Source: Caldicellulosiruptor kronotskyensis 2002 (lineage in GTDB: Bacteria > Bacillota > Thermoanaerobacteria > Caldicellulosiruptorales > Caldicellulosiruptoraceae). From it: 64,000 nt of DNA. The DNA lies in NCBI RefSeq assembly GCF_000166775.1, contig NC_014720.1:1916501-1980500 (forward strand). Direction: 5' to 3'. This document shows, piece after piece, positions 7,516 through 15,530 of this stretch; positions within the stretch are counted from its first letter, which is position 1, and every line of letters begins with the position of its first letter. A program made the translations under genes and the position numbers. Under the pieces are notes generated by a model. The model was not told where the DNA came from. It searched no databases and saw only the letters and a program-made list of their open reading frames with translations.

Positions 7516-8271
7516 TCAATACTCTATTCCAGCTTCTTCAGCAAAACTTTTCAAAGACTCCTCAGTCTCTTTCCTCGACTTCTCCAGCATTATCTCATAA
7601 TCCTTCTTCCACTGCTCAACATCTCCCCTGTCTATATCATTCCTTTTCGCATGTATCTTCCCCTCTTCAGTGTTAAAAAACCATTTCTCTTTTATCTTCC
7701 AGTCATATTGCACATTCAATAACTTCGGTCTAATGTCGAGTGTAAACTCTTTATATCTTTTCCACACTTCTCTCCAATTTTGTGGATTTTCCCTCAGTTC
7801 CTTCAACAAGCCCTCATACACCTTTATCGCTTCCATTGCAAGCTCTTCTCTACTTTTCCATTCAAGAATATACAACTCACTATATTTTTCTGGATGTTCT
7901 GCTATATCTTTAGAGGTTCTCTTCCAAGAATCAGAATAATAAAAATCAGCTAAAGCAGAACTTGAAACCAATATAATACCATACAGTTCTTTTATACGCT
8001 TATCAGTAAATCTGTCTGTAGGGTCACTGTATACTGCAGTATCAACATCTTCTTTTTGCTGATTCTCAGTTAAATTCTGGTTATCTTGATTGACATCTGT
8101 TATATTCCCCTCTCTCTCCGCCTGTTCTGATGCCAATACCACCTTCTGAGCTCCTGCATCAACACCTTTGCCTGTACCTGCCTTCCCTCTATATATCGCA
8201 CAACCTATACCTGCACAACCAGCAAATATAAATGTGCATACCAACACCAATATAATCACTTTTCGCCTCAT
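7516..8271 (-). CDS. Secreted lipoprotein of unknown function
   Basis: 251 residues. A basic N-terminus and hydrophobic segment end in FAGC, a lipobox with the acylated Cys near residue 19; a second Cys follows shortly after. Then comes a low-complexity linker (about residues 35-75) and a helical, charged domain rich in Trp, Glu and Lys with no motif I recognise. The gene is 37 bp downstream of the amidase gene, so the two are probably cotranscribed and the protein may act with it at the cell surface. The ribosome site GGGGAG precedes the ATG. It could be an inhibitor or immunity protein for the amidase, but nothing in the sequence proves it. Confidence 0.75.
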   Translation of the reverse strand: MRRKVIILVLVCTFIFAGCAGIGCAIYRGKAGTGKGVDAGAQKVVLASEQAEREGNITDVNQDNQNLTENQQKEDVDTAVYSDPTDRFTDKRIKELYGIILVSSSALADFYYSDSWKRTSKDIAEHPEKYSELYILEWKSREELAMEAIKVYEGLLKELRENPQNWREVWKRYKEFTLDIRPKLLNVQYDWKIKEKWFFNTEEGKIHAKRNDIDRGDVEQWKKDYEIMLEKSRKETEESLKSFAEEAGIEY

Positions 8272-8308
8272 TTATATCTCCCCTCTCTTCTTCTTTTAAC
8301 CTCTCTTG

Positions 8309-9376
8309 CTAATTTGAACTTATCCTATATAAGATTACCCAGTTCATGGGTAATGTGTCTTTATTTAAGTACTCGCGAAAACTCCTACCAGAATAGAAAT
8401 ACTCTGGTGTAGTGGAATGTTGTGCGTACAAAAGATCTGTTGCTGTCTTACTAACTATTACCTGTGAATGATAAGCTTCGCAGTTATCATATCGTACATG
8501 TTGAACAATATCCCCCTCTTTTAAAAACCCTAATACTACACTGCTATATCTCTCCAATGCATACCATACAGGATATATTCTCATCTGATACGCTCTGTTT
8601 CTTCCGGCACCATCTAAATTGCCCCAGTGCTGCCTAAAATAATTCGCACCCGTCCACGTTGTAGTTCGGTTTGTTGATGTCCGGTAAAACCAGTAGTTAA
8701 CATTACCTTCTATCCCCGAAGATGTAGAATATATCATATCCATATACCCCGCAAACAGCACCTGTGAAGCAAAATTTGTGCAATCTCCTCCATAGTTCGC
8801 AAAATTAGCAAACGTAATACCCCTGCATGTATAACTATTCTTATACGTTGCATTGTCTATAGCATAATTCTTTGCTGCTGTCCTGTTGTAGCTCGTATTC
8901 GTATTACCCGAATTATATGATGACCTCATTAATTGAAGAGAATAATAATGAGAACCTGAATGTCCATACGCACTTGATACTAAAATATAATAATTCCCAC
9001 TACTTGGAACTGTGTACTGAATAAATTCATTCTTACCTTTTGGATTCGTAGATGATGCTACTAAATTCTGTGATGAATTGTATAAATATATGTTGTAATC
9101 TACAAGCTCATGCGCATTAATAAAACTTATTGCTACTATGTCCCCTGCTCTAAAATAAATCTTAAAATAATCTTTGTCTTGCGATGGATTAGTAGATTGA
9201 TATATTAATCCTTTTACAAAATCTCCAAAATTAATTGTATTTGCTGTTGAAAAGCTGTTGTTGTTCTCTTGTTCATATACCTCCCCTGCTTTTGCAATCT
9301 CATTATACCAAATTGTTAATGTAAATACAATTAAAAACATTAAAAATTTAGAGAAGCATTTTAAAACCCTTTTCAT
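8309..9376 (-). CDS. Secreted PPC-domain protein with Amidase_6 (NlpC/P60-like) domain
   Basis: 355 residues from the ATG at 9376, which has a GAGAGGGGTG ribosome site; the frame runs open to 9448 without support. There is a signal peptide of about 30 residues. A pre-peptidase C-terminal (PPC) beta domain (about residues 35-150, with DKDYFKIYFRAGD and Y.IYLYNSSQN) is followed by a putative amidase domain. That domain has YNRTAAKNYA, then GGDCTNFASQ with the likely nucleophile Cys and a later YHSQVIV with the catalytic His. The family is thought to act on cell-wall peptides or protein amides. It is the first gene of a two-gene cassette with the lipoprotein and is preceded by a triplet-repeat promoter region. 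Confidence 0.85.
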   Translation of the reverse strand: MKRVLKCFSKFLMFLIVFTLTIWYNEIAKAGEVYEQENNNSFSTANTINFGDFVKGLIYQSTNPSQDKDYFKIYFRAGDIVAISFINAHELVDYNIYLYNSSQNLVASSTNPKGKNEFIQYTVPSSGNYYILVSSAYGHSGSHYYSLQLMRSSYNSGNTNTSYNRTAAKNYAIDNATYKNSYTCRGITFANFANYGGDCTNFASQVLFAGYMDMIYSTSSGIEGNVNYWFYRTSTNRTTTWTGANYFRQHWGNLDGAGRNRAYQMRIYPVWYALERYSSVVLGFLKEGDIVQHVRYDNCEAYHSQVIVSKTATDLLYAQHSTTPEYFYSGRSFREYLNKDTLPMNWVILYRISSN

Positions 9377-9499
9377 CAAATAAACACCCCTCTCACTCTT
9401 TTGTATTTTCAATTTGTGATTGTAAGTTAAAAAATTTTTCTTTGGCACAAAATTGAACTTTACATAACCAAACTCACCTCTTGAGTAATTTGTTTACTT

Positions 9500-9556
9500 T
9501 TACTTTAGCACAACAACAACAACAACAACAACAATATACAAACTGCCTAAATTTTA
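9500..9556. repeat. (CAA)8 triplet repeat and flanks, upstream of the amidase
   Basis: Eight perfect CAA units at 9511-9534. The flanks (TTTACTTTTACTT before, TACAAACTGCC and AAATTTTA after) are shared with 11283-11342. On the minus strand this is (TTG)8 followed by TGTGCTAAAGT, so the repeat covers the -35 region of the likely amidase promoter. Confidence 0.7.
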
Positions 9557-9786
9557 ATTTTGGTATTTGTAAAACTATAATAAATTAAAATGCTCATTCT
9601 GTATATATTGCATATCTTAGAGTTATAAATATATGATTATACTTAAAATGATAAATCATCTGCAGTGGAAGCTATATAATTGAACTAAAAGGAGAATTTG
9701 ATATAAAAATTTGAACCTACCATTAATTAAAATTGCCACTTATTTTAAATATCCTCAATTTCGGCTTTATAGCCTTACAAAAACAA

Positions 9787-9864
9787 AAAGCTTTTGCGAA
9801 GGTTTTACCTTCACAAAAGCTTTAGTTTTGGCTTTACAAATTTTGTCTTTTAGCTGTATGGCAT
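9787..9864 (-). pseudogene. Second degenerate copy of the tyrS 3' end and terminator
   Basis: The hairpin arms 9787-9802 and 9808-9823 have almost the same sequence as those at 7430-7467 and 11402-11439. Upstream on the minus strand GATGCCATACAG aligns with the tyrS GATGTCTTACAA, and AAATTTGTAAAG with AAATTTGTGAAG, separated by small indels that destroy the frame. It acts as terminator for the toxin/immunity cassette. Confidence 0.7.
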
Positions 9865-9892
9865 CAAAGCTTTTAAATGTCAATTTCAAAAT

Positions 9893-10252
9893 TTACACTC
9901 CAAAACAAATCATATATTTATTCTCCTCTTTTGCTTTTTTAATCTTCTTCAAAAGTTCCTTAAGACTTTGGTCTTCTTTTGTCCTCGGGTCACTTTCTAC
10001 TACTTTCTCTAATTCAGGAAGAGACTCGGGCGGTATCAATGTGACTCCATTTACGTCTATACCATAAAACTCTTTATCAAAACCTCCTCCAACATAGGTT
10101 TTTACTCTCCTCAGCCCCATCTCCCACCAGTCCAATACAATATCACTATCCACATATATACAATCATACTTTTCAGGCTCATACTCACCATAATATTTGT
10201 TTCTATCTATCTCGTCAATAATACCAAATTCACACATTGTACCTTTGTACAT
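9893..10252 (-). CDS. Putative immunity protein for the upstream secreted toxin
   Basis: 119-residue soluble, acidic protein with no signal peptide. It has a Tyr- and Trp-rich N-terminal half (DIVLDWWEMGLRRVKTY), a central GVTLIPPESLPELE and a Lys-rich C-terminal helix. I cannot assign a family. It starts 43 bp after the secreted protein gene with a strong ribosome site (GGAGGTG). A small cytoplasmic acidic protein directly behind a secreted protein with a toxin-like C-terminus is the usual toxin-immunity arrangement. The role is inferred from position. Confidence 0.5.
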   Translation of the reverse strand: MYKGTMCEFGIIDEIDRNKYYGEYEPEKYDCIYVDSDIVLDWWEMGLRRVKTYVGGGFDKEFYGIDVNGVTLIPPESLPELEKVVESDPRTKEDQSLKELLKKIKKAKEENKYMICFGV

Positions 10253-10295
10253 TTATAAAAACACCTCCATAATGTAATAAATTAACACAACTTTA

Positions 10296-11096
10296 TTATT
10301 TACCAAAACTAATTAAATCCCCGGTTGGAACTAAGTTCACGCATACTGCATCTAAATAATACCCATTGTATCTGAATCTGTACACATTAGGAGTTTTACC
10401 ATCAACAAGTTTTTGTGGCGTTAATTTCAATTCAATAACTCTTTTCCTAAATTCATCAGCCTTTCTTACATACTCACATATATTTGATGCTGCTACTTCT
10501 TTACCGTGTGTTTTGAAATGATAATTTAAACACTCAGCTCTTGAACCAAAACTTCCTGGTCCCCATAGATTAAGTAAACTCTGGGGAATTTGACGACTTC
10601 CTGTTGATGTGGCACTTCCAAAAGTTTCTCCCCCATCTTTAGCATACCATGTTATTTTAATTTTTTCTTCACAAGTTAAAAGCGGAACTCCACTTACAGT
10701 GTATTTGTTCTTCCCAATCCCAACATTAGAAAATTGGAAGCTTTTCTTCATGTTCCCAGTATCTATAGTACCATATACCAAGTCTACTGAATCTATTCCT
10801 AAATTTGTTATATCGAAAATAATCGAATCTTCTGTTGCAACCCAATTTAATATTACATAATTTGGTAATGTGTTTCCTAATATTTTCTCTTCGCCTTTAT
10901 TAGTTTGAATTTCTCTAATTTCAGAACTGCTATCTGAACTACCTAAAATTACATTGCCATAGTTCTGGGTAATATTAATAACTTGTTGTGCTCTTAAATC
11001 ATCTGCTACATTTGCTAAAGTTCCTGTACAAAAAACTCCTACTAATACAAGTATTACAGCTATCATACTTGTAAGTCTTAAGATGCCTTTTCTCAT
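10296..11096 (-). CDS. Secreted protein with toxin-like C-terminal domain
   Basis: 266 residues. A signal peptide (about residues 1-28, probable cut near TLA-NVADD) is followed by a low-complexity linker, a beta-rich middle domain (about residues 65-165) and a C-terminal domain of about 90 residues starting at GPGSFGSRAECLNYHFKTHG. The pattern HF..HG, then a helix ...Y.RKA..F, then VYRFRYNG and a final ISFGK resembles C-terminal domains of secreted bacterial toxins, several of which are RNases. The exact family needs a profile search. Ribosome site AAGGAG. The downstream small acidic protein would be its immunity partner. It could instead be an extracellular adhesin or a protein binding wall polymer. 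Confidence 0.55.
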   Translation of the reverse strand: MRKGILRLTSMIAVILVLVGVFCTGTLANVADDLRAQQVINITQNYGNVILGSSDSSSEIREIQTNKGEEKILGNTLPNYVILNWVATEDSIIFDITNLGIDSVDLVYGTIDTGNMKKSFQFSNVGIGKNKYTVSGVPLLTCEEKIKITWYAKDGGETFGSATSTGSRQIPQSLLNLWGPGSFGSRAECLNYHFKTHGKEVAASNICEYVRKADEFRKRVIELKLTPQKLVDGKTPNVYRFRYNGYYLDAVCVNLVPTGDLISFGK

Positions 11097-11282
11097 ATCC
11101 CCAAATCTCCTTTCTATTTTTTACACTATAATTCTTTTTTTATCTACATAACCAATAACAAAATCCTTATAACTTCTATAGGCTACAAAGGGCAAAAATA
11201 ATAATTTTAATTACCACAGGCAACACTTTTTCTTTAGTTCAAATTAAAACTTTTTATAACAATGTTACTTTTTTAACTATTT

Positions 11283-11342
11283 ATTTACTTTTACTATATC
11301 ACAACAACAATAACAATAACAATATGCAAACTGCCCAAATTT
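11283..11342. repeat. Degenerate (CAA/TAA) triplet repeat, paired with 9500-9556
   Basis: Seven YAA triplets at 11302-11322 with the same flanks as the copy upstream of the amidase. On the minus strand the TTG/TTA repeat precedes TGATATAGT, a likely -10 for the toxin gene, so the repeat length would set the -35/-10 spacing. Confidence 0.65.
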
Positions 11343-11401
11343 TTATTTAGAGTGCTTGTAATATTGCAACAAAAATACAACCACTGTTTTATGCAAAATA
11401 A

Positions 11402-11439
11402 AAAGCTTTTGCAAAGGAAAAACCCTTTACAAAAGCTTT
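11402..11439 (-). terminator. tyrS terminator, overlapping the end of the gene
   Basis: The 16-base arms 11402-11417 and 11424-11439 pair, and on the minus strand a TTTTTATTTTG run follows. The tyrS stop codon (11429-11427) lies inside the stem. Two diverged copies lie at 7430-7467 and 9787-9823. Confidence 0.85.
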
Positions 11440-12617
11440 ATCTTCACAAATTTGAGTTTCCCAACTTGTAAGACATCTCCGTTTTGAAGTTCAATGTCAA
11501 GGTCATTTACCTTCTCACCGTTGAGTTTAACAGCACCGCTTTTTATAAGCCTCATTCCCTCACTTGTAGATGAACATAGTTTATTTTCTACCATAAACCT
11601 TGGCAGGTAAACCTTGGAGCTCTCAAGCTCAACCTCTGGAATGTTATCTGGTATGTCTTTTTTCTGGAACACTTTTATAAATTCCTCTTCAGCTTTCAGC
11701 GCCGCCTCCTCGCCATGGTAAAGCTTTACTATCTCTCTTGCAAGTCTCATCTTTGCATCCCTTGGATGCAAAGTTCCTTCTTCAAGCTTTCTTTTTATCT
11801 CCTCAATCTCTTCAGGCTCTAAATCGGTTGTCAGTTCATAGTACGAAATCATAATCTCATCAGGGATTGACATCACTTTCCCATACATTACATTTGGCGG
11901 TTCGTTTATTCCAATATAGTTTCCAAGGCTTTTGCTCATCTTGTTGACTCCGTCTGTTCCAACCAAGATGGGCATCAAAAGTGCAACTTGGATTGTTTTG
12001 CATCCATACTCCTTTTGCAGCGTCCTTCCCATCAATATATTGAATTTTTGCTCGGTTGCACCAAGCTCAACATCAGCTTCAATCACAACAGAGTCATAAC
12101 CTTGCATAAGTGGATAGAAAAATTCATGGATAGAAAGTGGAAGGTTCTTTTCCATTCTCTGTCTGAAAGTTTCCCTTTCAAGCATTCTTGCAACTGTGTA
12201 TTTTGATGCAAGGTTTATTACATCTAAAAAGTTCATGGGTTCAAGCCATTCACTGTTATATCTTATTGTGGTCTTTTGCGGGTCAAGAATCTTTAAAATC
12301 TGCTGTTTGAAAGGCTCTGCATTTTTTTGGACCTCTTCTTTTGTAAGCTGTTTTCTTGTCTCCGACTTTCCTGTCGGGTCACCAATCATTGCAGTAAAAT
12401 CACCAATTATCAAGATTATATTGTGTCCAAGGTCCTGAAGCTGTTTAAGTTTCCTTAAAACAACAGCATGCCCAAGATGAACGTCTGGCACGTTCGGGTC
12501 AAGACCAAGTTTTATGTTTAATGGTCTATCCTGTTTTAGCTTTTCAACAAGCTCCTCTTCTGTAATTATCTCAGCAGCACCTTTTTTAAAAACCTTCAAT
12601 TGATGTTCGATATCCAT
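11427..12617 (-). CDS. tyrS: Tyrosyl-tRNA synthetase
   Basis: 396 residues, class I synthetase that charges tRNA-Tyr. HLGH at residues 47-50 is the HIGH motif and KMSKS is at 226-230. GYDSVVIEADVELGATEQ is the tyrosine/tRNA pocket region. An S4 RNA-binding domain covers about residues 335-394 (SGAVKLNGEKV). The length and HLGH fit the TyrRS type related to TyrZ. It lies 30 bp after murJ as last gene of the long core operon; no T-box is seen. The ribosome site AAGGGGAAG precedes the ATG. Confidence 0.97.
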   Translation of the reverse strand: MDIEHQLKVFKKGAAEIITEEELVEKLKQDRPLNIKLGLDPNVPDVHLGHAVVLRKLKQLQDLGHNIILIIGDFTAMIGDPTGKSETRKQLTKEEVQKNAEPFKQQILKILDPQKTTIRYNSEWLEPMNFLDVINLASKYTVARMLERETFRQRMEKNLPLSIHEFFYPLMQGYDSVVIEADVELGATEQKFNILMGRTLQKEYGCKTIQVALLMPILVGTDGVNKMSKSLGNYIGINEPPNVMYGKVMSIPDEIMISYYELTTDLEPEEIEEIKRKLEEGTLHPRDAKMRLAREIVKLYHGEEAALKAEEEFIKVFQKKDIPDNIPEVELESSKVYLPRFMVENKLCSSTSEGMRLIKSGAVKLNGEKVNDLDIELQNGDVLQVGKLKFVKIKLL

Positions 12618-12647
12618 CTTAAAGCTTCTTCCCCTTTCTGTAGTTTT

Positions 12648-14204
12648 TCAAATTCCAAATTTTTCTCTTACCATTTTAACAATCAAACCTACTTCTTCTA
12701 CCTTCAAAAGGTATATAAGCCCTGCATATATTCCCATTCCAAGCAAAATACTTGCCGAGGTATAAATGGCAAAGTATTTAAATGGCATCGTTAAATAAAT
12801 AAATTTTTGTTTAAATGCATATACAAAGACGCCCATTACTAAGCTTGCAACAAGCGCCTTTACAAACACACCTGCAATCCTTTTCCAGCCAATTGAACCA
12901 AGTTTTTTTCTAAGAGAAATAAACAATAAAACTGCTGCAATGTAGTTCGCCGAAGCAAATGCCATAGCAGCACCGGTGTGCTTGAACTTATGAATAAATA
13001 TTATGTCAAGTATAATATTGCAAACAATAGCAATAACACCGTTTTTTACAGCTGTTTTTGAATCCTTCAAAACATACAAAGTCCTATTTAACATATCCCT
13101 AAGACCAAGGCCTACAAAACCCAAACAGTAAAACATAAGTGGTGAGGCTGTAAGCAAGGTAGACTCAATGGTAAAATTTCCTCTCTGGTAAATGAGTCTT
13201 GTTATCTCCTTCGATAGAATTATTCCACCTATGGCAAACGGCATCATCATCAGAATAATCGAGTTTACAGCAGAAACAAAGAACTTTCTAAAATTCTCTT
13301 TATCTCCTTTTGCCTGCAGATTAGAGAGGGTTGAAAAAGCTAAAACAGAAATTGAGGATGAAAAAACTCCAACCACCACATCGTTCAGCTTCCCTGCATA
13401 TGCAACAGCCGCAACAGCACCGGTTGATGTCCCTGTCAAAAGGTATCTATCAATGAATGTGTAAAGCTGAGCCATGCTGCTGCTTATGAAAACCGGGAAA
13501 GAAAATTTTATCATCTTTTTTATGTTTTCATCCTTCAGCCCGACCACAGGATAAAATTTAAAGCCATATTTCTTTGAGTTATTAAGCTGGTAAACCAAGC
13601 TCCAAAAATACCCGACAACAAATCCTACTGCCACTATATATATATCAAATTTCTTGAACGGTTCAAAGTATGATAAAAATATCGCGACAAAAATTGAGAG
13701 ATTAAAAGGAATGCTTGATAGTACCGGCTTTGTAAAGTTCCCGTTTGCTTGCAAAAAACCCTGAAGTATGTTTGCTGAACTTGTAAATATTATCATAAAG
13801 ATTGTAATTTTCAAAATTCTCGACGCATACATTATCTGGAGTTCTTTACTTTGGTGCACCTGAAGCATAATAAGTTGTTTTGAGAAGATAAAGCCAAAGA
13901 TTGCAACAATGCTTGATGCAAGAAGCAATGTATTTATCACACTGTTTGTAAATTTTATTCCCTCATCCTCACCTTTTTTTTCACGTATATCTGTGTAAAA
14001 CGGTATAAATGAGGTTGAAAAAGCAGCAAAAATAGAAGCAAAAAGGATGTTCGGAAGCTGCAGTGCAAGGGGGAAAGCATCTGCCTTTACGCTTGTACCA
14101 AACCTTGCACCAAATGCTACCTCTCTTATAAATCCTATTAGTTTTGTAAAGACTGTTACAACAAAAAGCTGCAATGCTATTTTTGTTGCCTTTTTATACT
14201 GCAA
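12648..14204 (-). CDS. murJ: Lipid II flippase MurJ
   Basis: 518-residue polytopic membrane protein of the MOP superfamily with about 14 helices. Conserved features are GFIREVAFGARFGTS near the N-terminus, and RDMLNRTLYVLKDSKTA and NIILDIIFIHKFKHTGAAMA further on. It moves lipid-linked peptidoglycan precursor across the membrane. The start is TTG at 14204 with GGAAGG upstream. It sits between the deaminase gene (34 bp gap) and tyrS (30 bp gap). Confidence 0.92.
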   Translation of the reverse strand: MQYKKATKIALQLFVVTVFTKLIGFIREVAFGARFGTSVKADAFPLALQLPNILFASIFAAFSTSFIPFYTDIREKKGEDEGIKFTNSVINTLLLASSIVAIFGFIFSKQLIMLQVHQSKELQIMYASRILKITIFMIIFTSSANILQGFLQANGNFTKPVLSSIPFNLSIFVAIFLSYFEPFKKFDIYIVAVGFVVGYFWSLVYQLNNSKKYGFKFYPVVGLKDENIKKMIKFSFPVFISSSMAQLYTFIDRYLLTGTSTGAVAAVAYAGKLNDVVVGVFSSSISVLAFSTLSNLQAKGDKENFRKFFVSAVNSIILMMMPFAIGGIILSKEITRLIYQRGNFTIESTLLTASPLMFYCLGFVGLGLRDMLNRTLYVLKDSKTAVKNGVIAIVCNIILDIIFIHKFKHTGAAMAFASANYIAAVLLFISLRKKLGSIGWKRIAGVFVKALVASLVMGVFVYAFKQKFIYLTMPFKYFAIYTSASILLGMGIYAGLIYLLKVEEVGLIVKMVREKFGI

Positions 14205-14238
14205 TTCTTGTCCTTCCTTTCATGGCTTAAAAAGATTT

Positions 14239-15525
14239 CTAAACACTCTCTTTCAAAAACTTCTCTATGCTCTTTACCTCTTTTACAAGAGCCTCTTCAT
14301 CAAGTGTAAAAAGCTTTCCATTCATGTAAAGTATCTGACCATCCACTATTGTAGCATACACATTCGAAGGATTGCTACTGTAAACAACATTTGAAATCGG
14401 ATTGTAACATGGCAGCATGTTAAAATCATTTGCTTTCAGCAGTACTATATCAGCGCAAAAACCTTCCTGAAGAACGCCTGTCTTTTTTATACCTGCTGCT
14501 ATGGCTGCATTTACTGTTGCCATCTTTAGAATCTGCTGTGCATTCAAAATATCTGATAACCTATACATTCCCTTTTCAAGCAAAGATGCTATGTGCATCT
14601 CTTCAAGCATATTCAAGTTGTTGTTGCTTGCTGCAGAATCTGTGCCAATGGCAACATTTACACCAGACTTTATCATATTTTGCACAGGTGCAAAGCCATT
14701 GCCAAGCTTGAGATTGCTTGTCGGGTTGTAAACACAAGATACATTTTTCTCTGCCATAATTTCGATATCCTCATCATCGACATACACGCAGTGTGCTGCT
14801 ATACAAATTGTATCAAAAAGCCCTGCCTGATTGCATAGTTTTACAGGTGACATGTCATATTTTTCGTAACATCCATTAACTTCATTTTCTGACTCACTAA
14901 GATGTATCATCACACCTGTTTTAAACTCCTGTGCAAGCTGTGCAACTTTTTCTAAAAGCTCATATGAGCATGTATAAATAGAATGCGGTCCAAAAAATAC
15001 TTTTATCTTGTCACTTGAATAATTATAAATCAGCTCTTTTGTCTCATCAAGTCTAACATCTTCTTTTTCATCTGTCTGAAGCCCTCGTGATAAAACTGCC
15101 TTTATACCTGTTTGCTGCACAGCTTTTGCTGTCATATCCTCATGAAAATACATGTCAAAAAACATTGTTGTGCCACTTTTGAGCATCTCTGCAATACCAA
15201 GAAGAGAAGAAAAATAAATCATCTCTTTCGTAAGCTTTTCTTCTGCCGGGAAAATCTTTTCAAATAACCACTCATACAAAGGCAAATCATCTGCAAAAGA
15301 ACGCAAAACTGTCTGACCACAGTGTGTATGGGCATTTATAAGTCCCGGTATGGCTATTAAATCTTTTCCTTCAATGACTTTAACAAAAGCTTGCTCACTA
15401 AAGGACAGCTCTATATTTTCTGCTATCCTTGCAATCTTGCCACTCTTTATAAGAATATCACCTTTTAAAACCTCATTTTGCGCATTACAAGTAATAACTG
15501 TTGCGTTTTTAATTAATATATCCAT
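14239..15525 (-). CDS. mtaD: 5-methylthioadenosine/S-adenosylhomocysteine deaminase
   Basis: About 428 residues, amidohydrolase fold. NAHTHCGQ gives the first metal His pair, MIHLSESENE and IAAHCVYVDD the next metal and catalytic residues, and GTDSAASNNNL the final Asp. The family turns S-adenosylhomocysteine, MTA or 5'-deoxyadenosine into the inosine forms. The frame is open to a TTG at 15543, but ATG at 15525 (MDILIKN) gives the normal family start and is spaced correctly from GGGAAG. The ribosome site lies in the last codons of ahcY, six bases away, so the pair is tightly coupled. This suggests SAH disposal through deamination. Confidence 0.88.
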   Translation of the reverse strand: MDILIKNATVITCNAQNEVLKGDILIKSGKIARIAENIELSFSEQAFVKVIEGKDLIAIPGLINAHTHCGQTVLRSFADDLPLYEWLFEKIFPAEEKLTKEMIYFSSLLGIAEMLKSGTTMFFDMYFHEDMTAKAVQQTGIKAVLSRGLQTDEKEDVRLDETKELIYNYSSDKIKVFFGPHSIYTCSYELLEKVAQLAQEFKTGVMIHLSESENEVNGCYEKYDMSPVKLCNQAGLFDTICIAAHCVYVDDEDIEIMAEKNVSCVYNPTSNLKLGNGFAPVQNMIKSGVNVAIGTDSAASNNNLNMLEEMHIASLLEKGMYRLSDILNAQQILKMATVNAAIAAGIKKTGVLQEGFCADIVLLKANDFNMLPCYNPISNVVYSSNPSNVYATIVDGQILYMNGKLFTLDEEALVKEVKSIEKFLKESV

Positions 15526-15530
15526 TTTAC

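Noticed and set aside
9511-9534. CAA repeat as a coding glutamine or asparagine tract
   Set aside because: No open frame with a start spans it; it lies between a terminator and a start codon.
7430-11439. Three repeated hairpins as a CRISPR or REP array
   Set aside because: They are kilobases apart, each sits at the end of a transcription unit, and the similarity extends into tyrS coding sequence, which points to duplicated gene ends.
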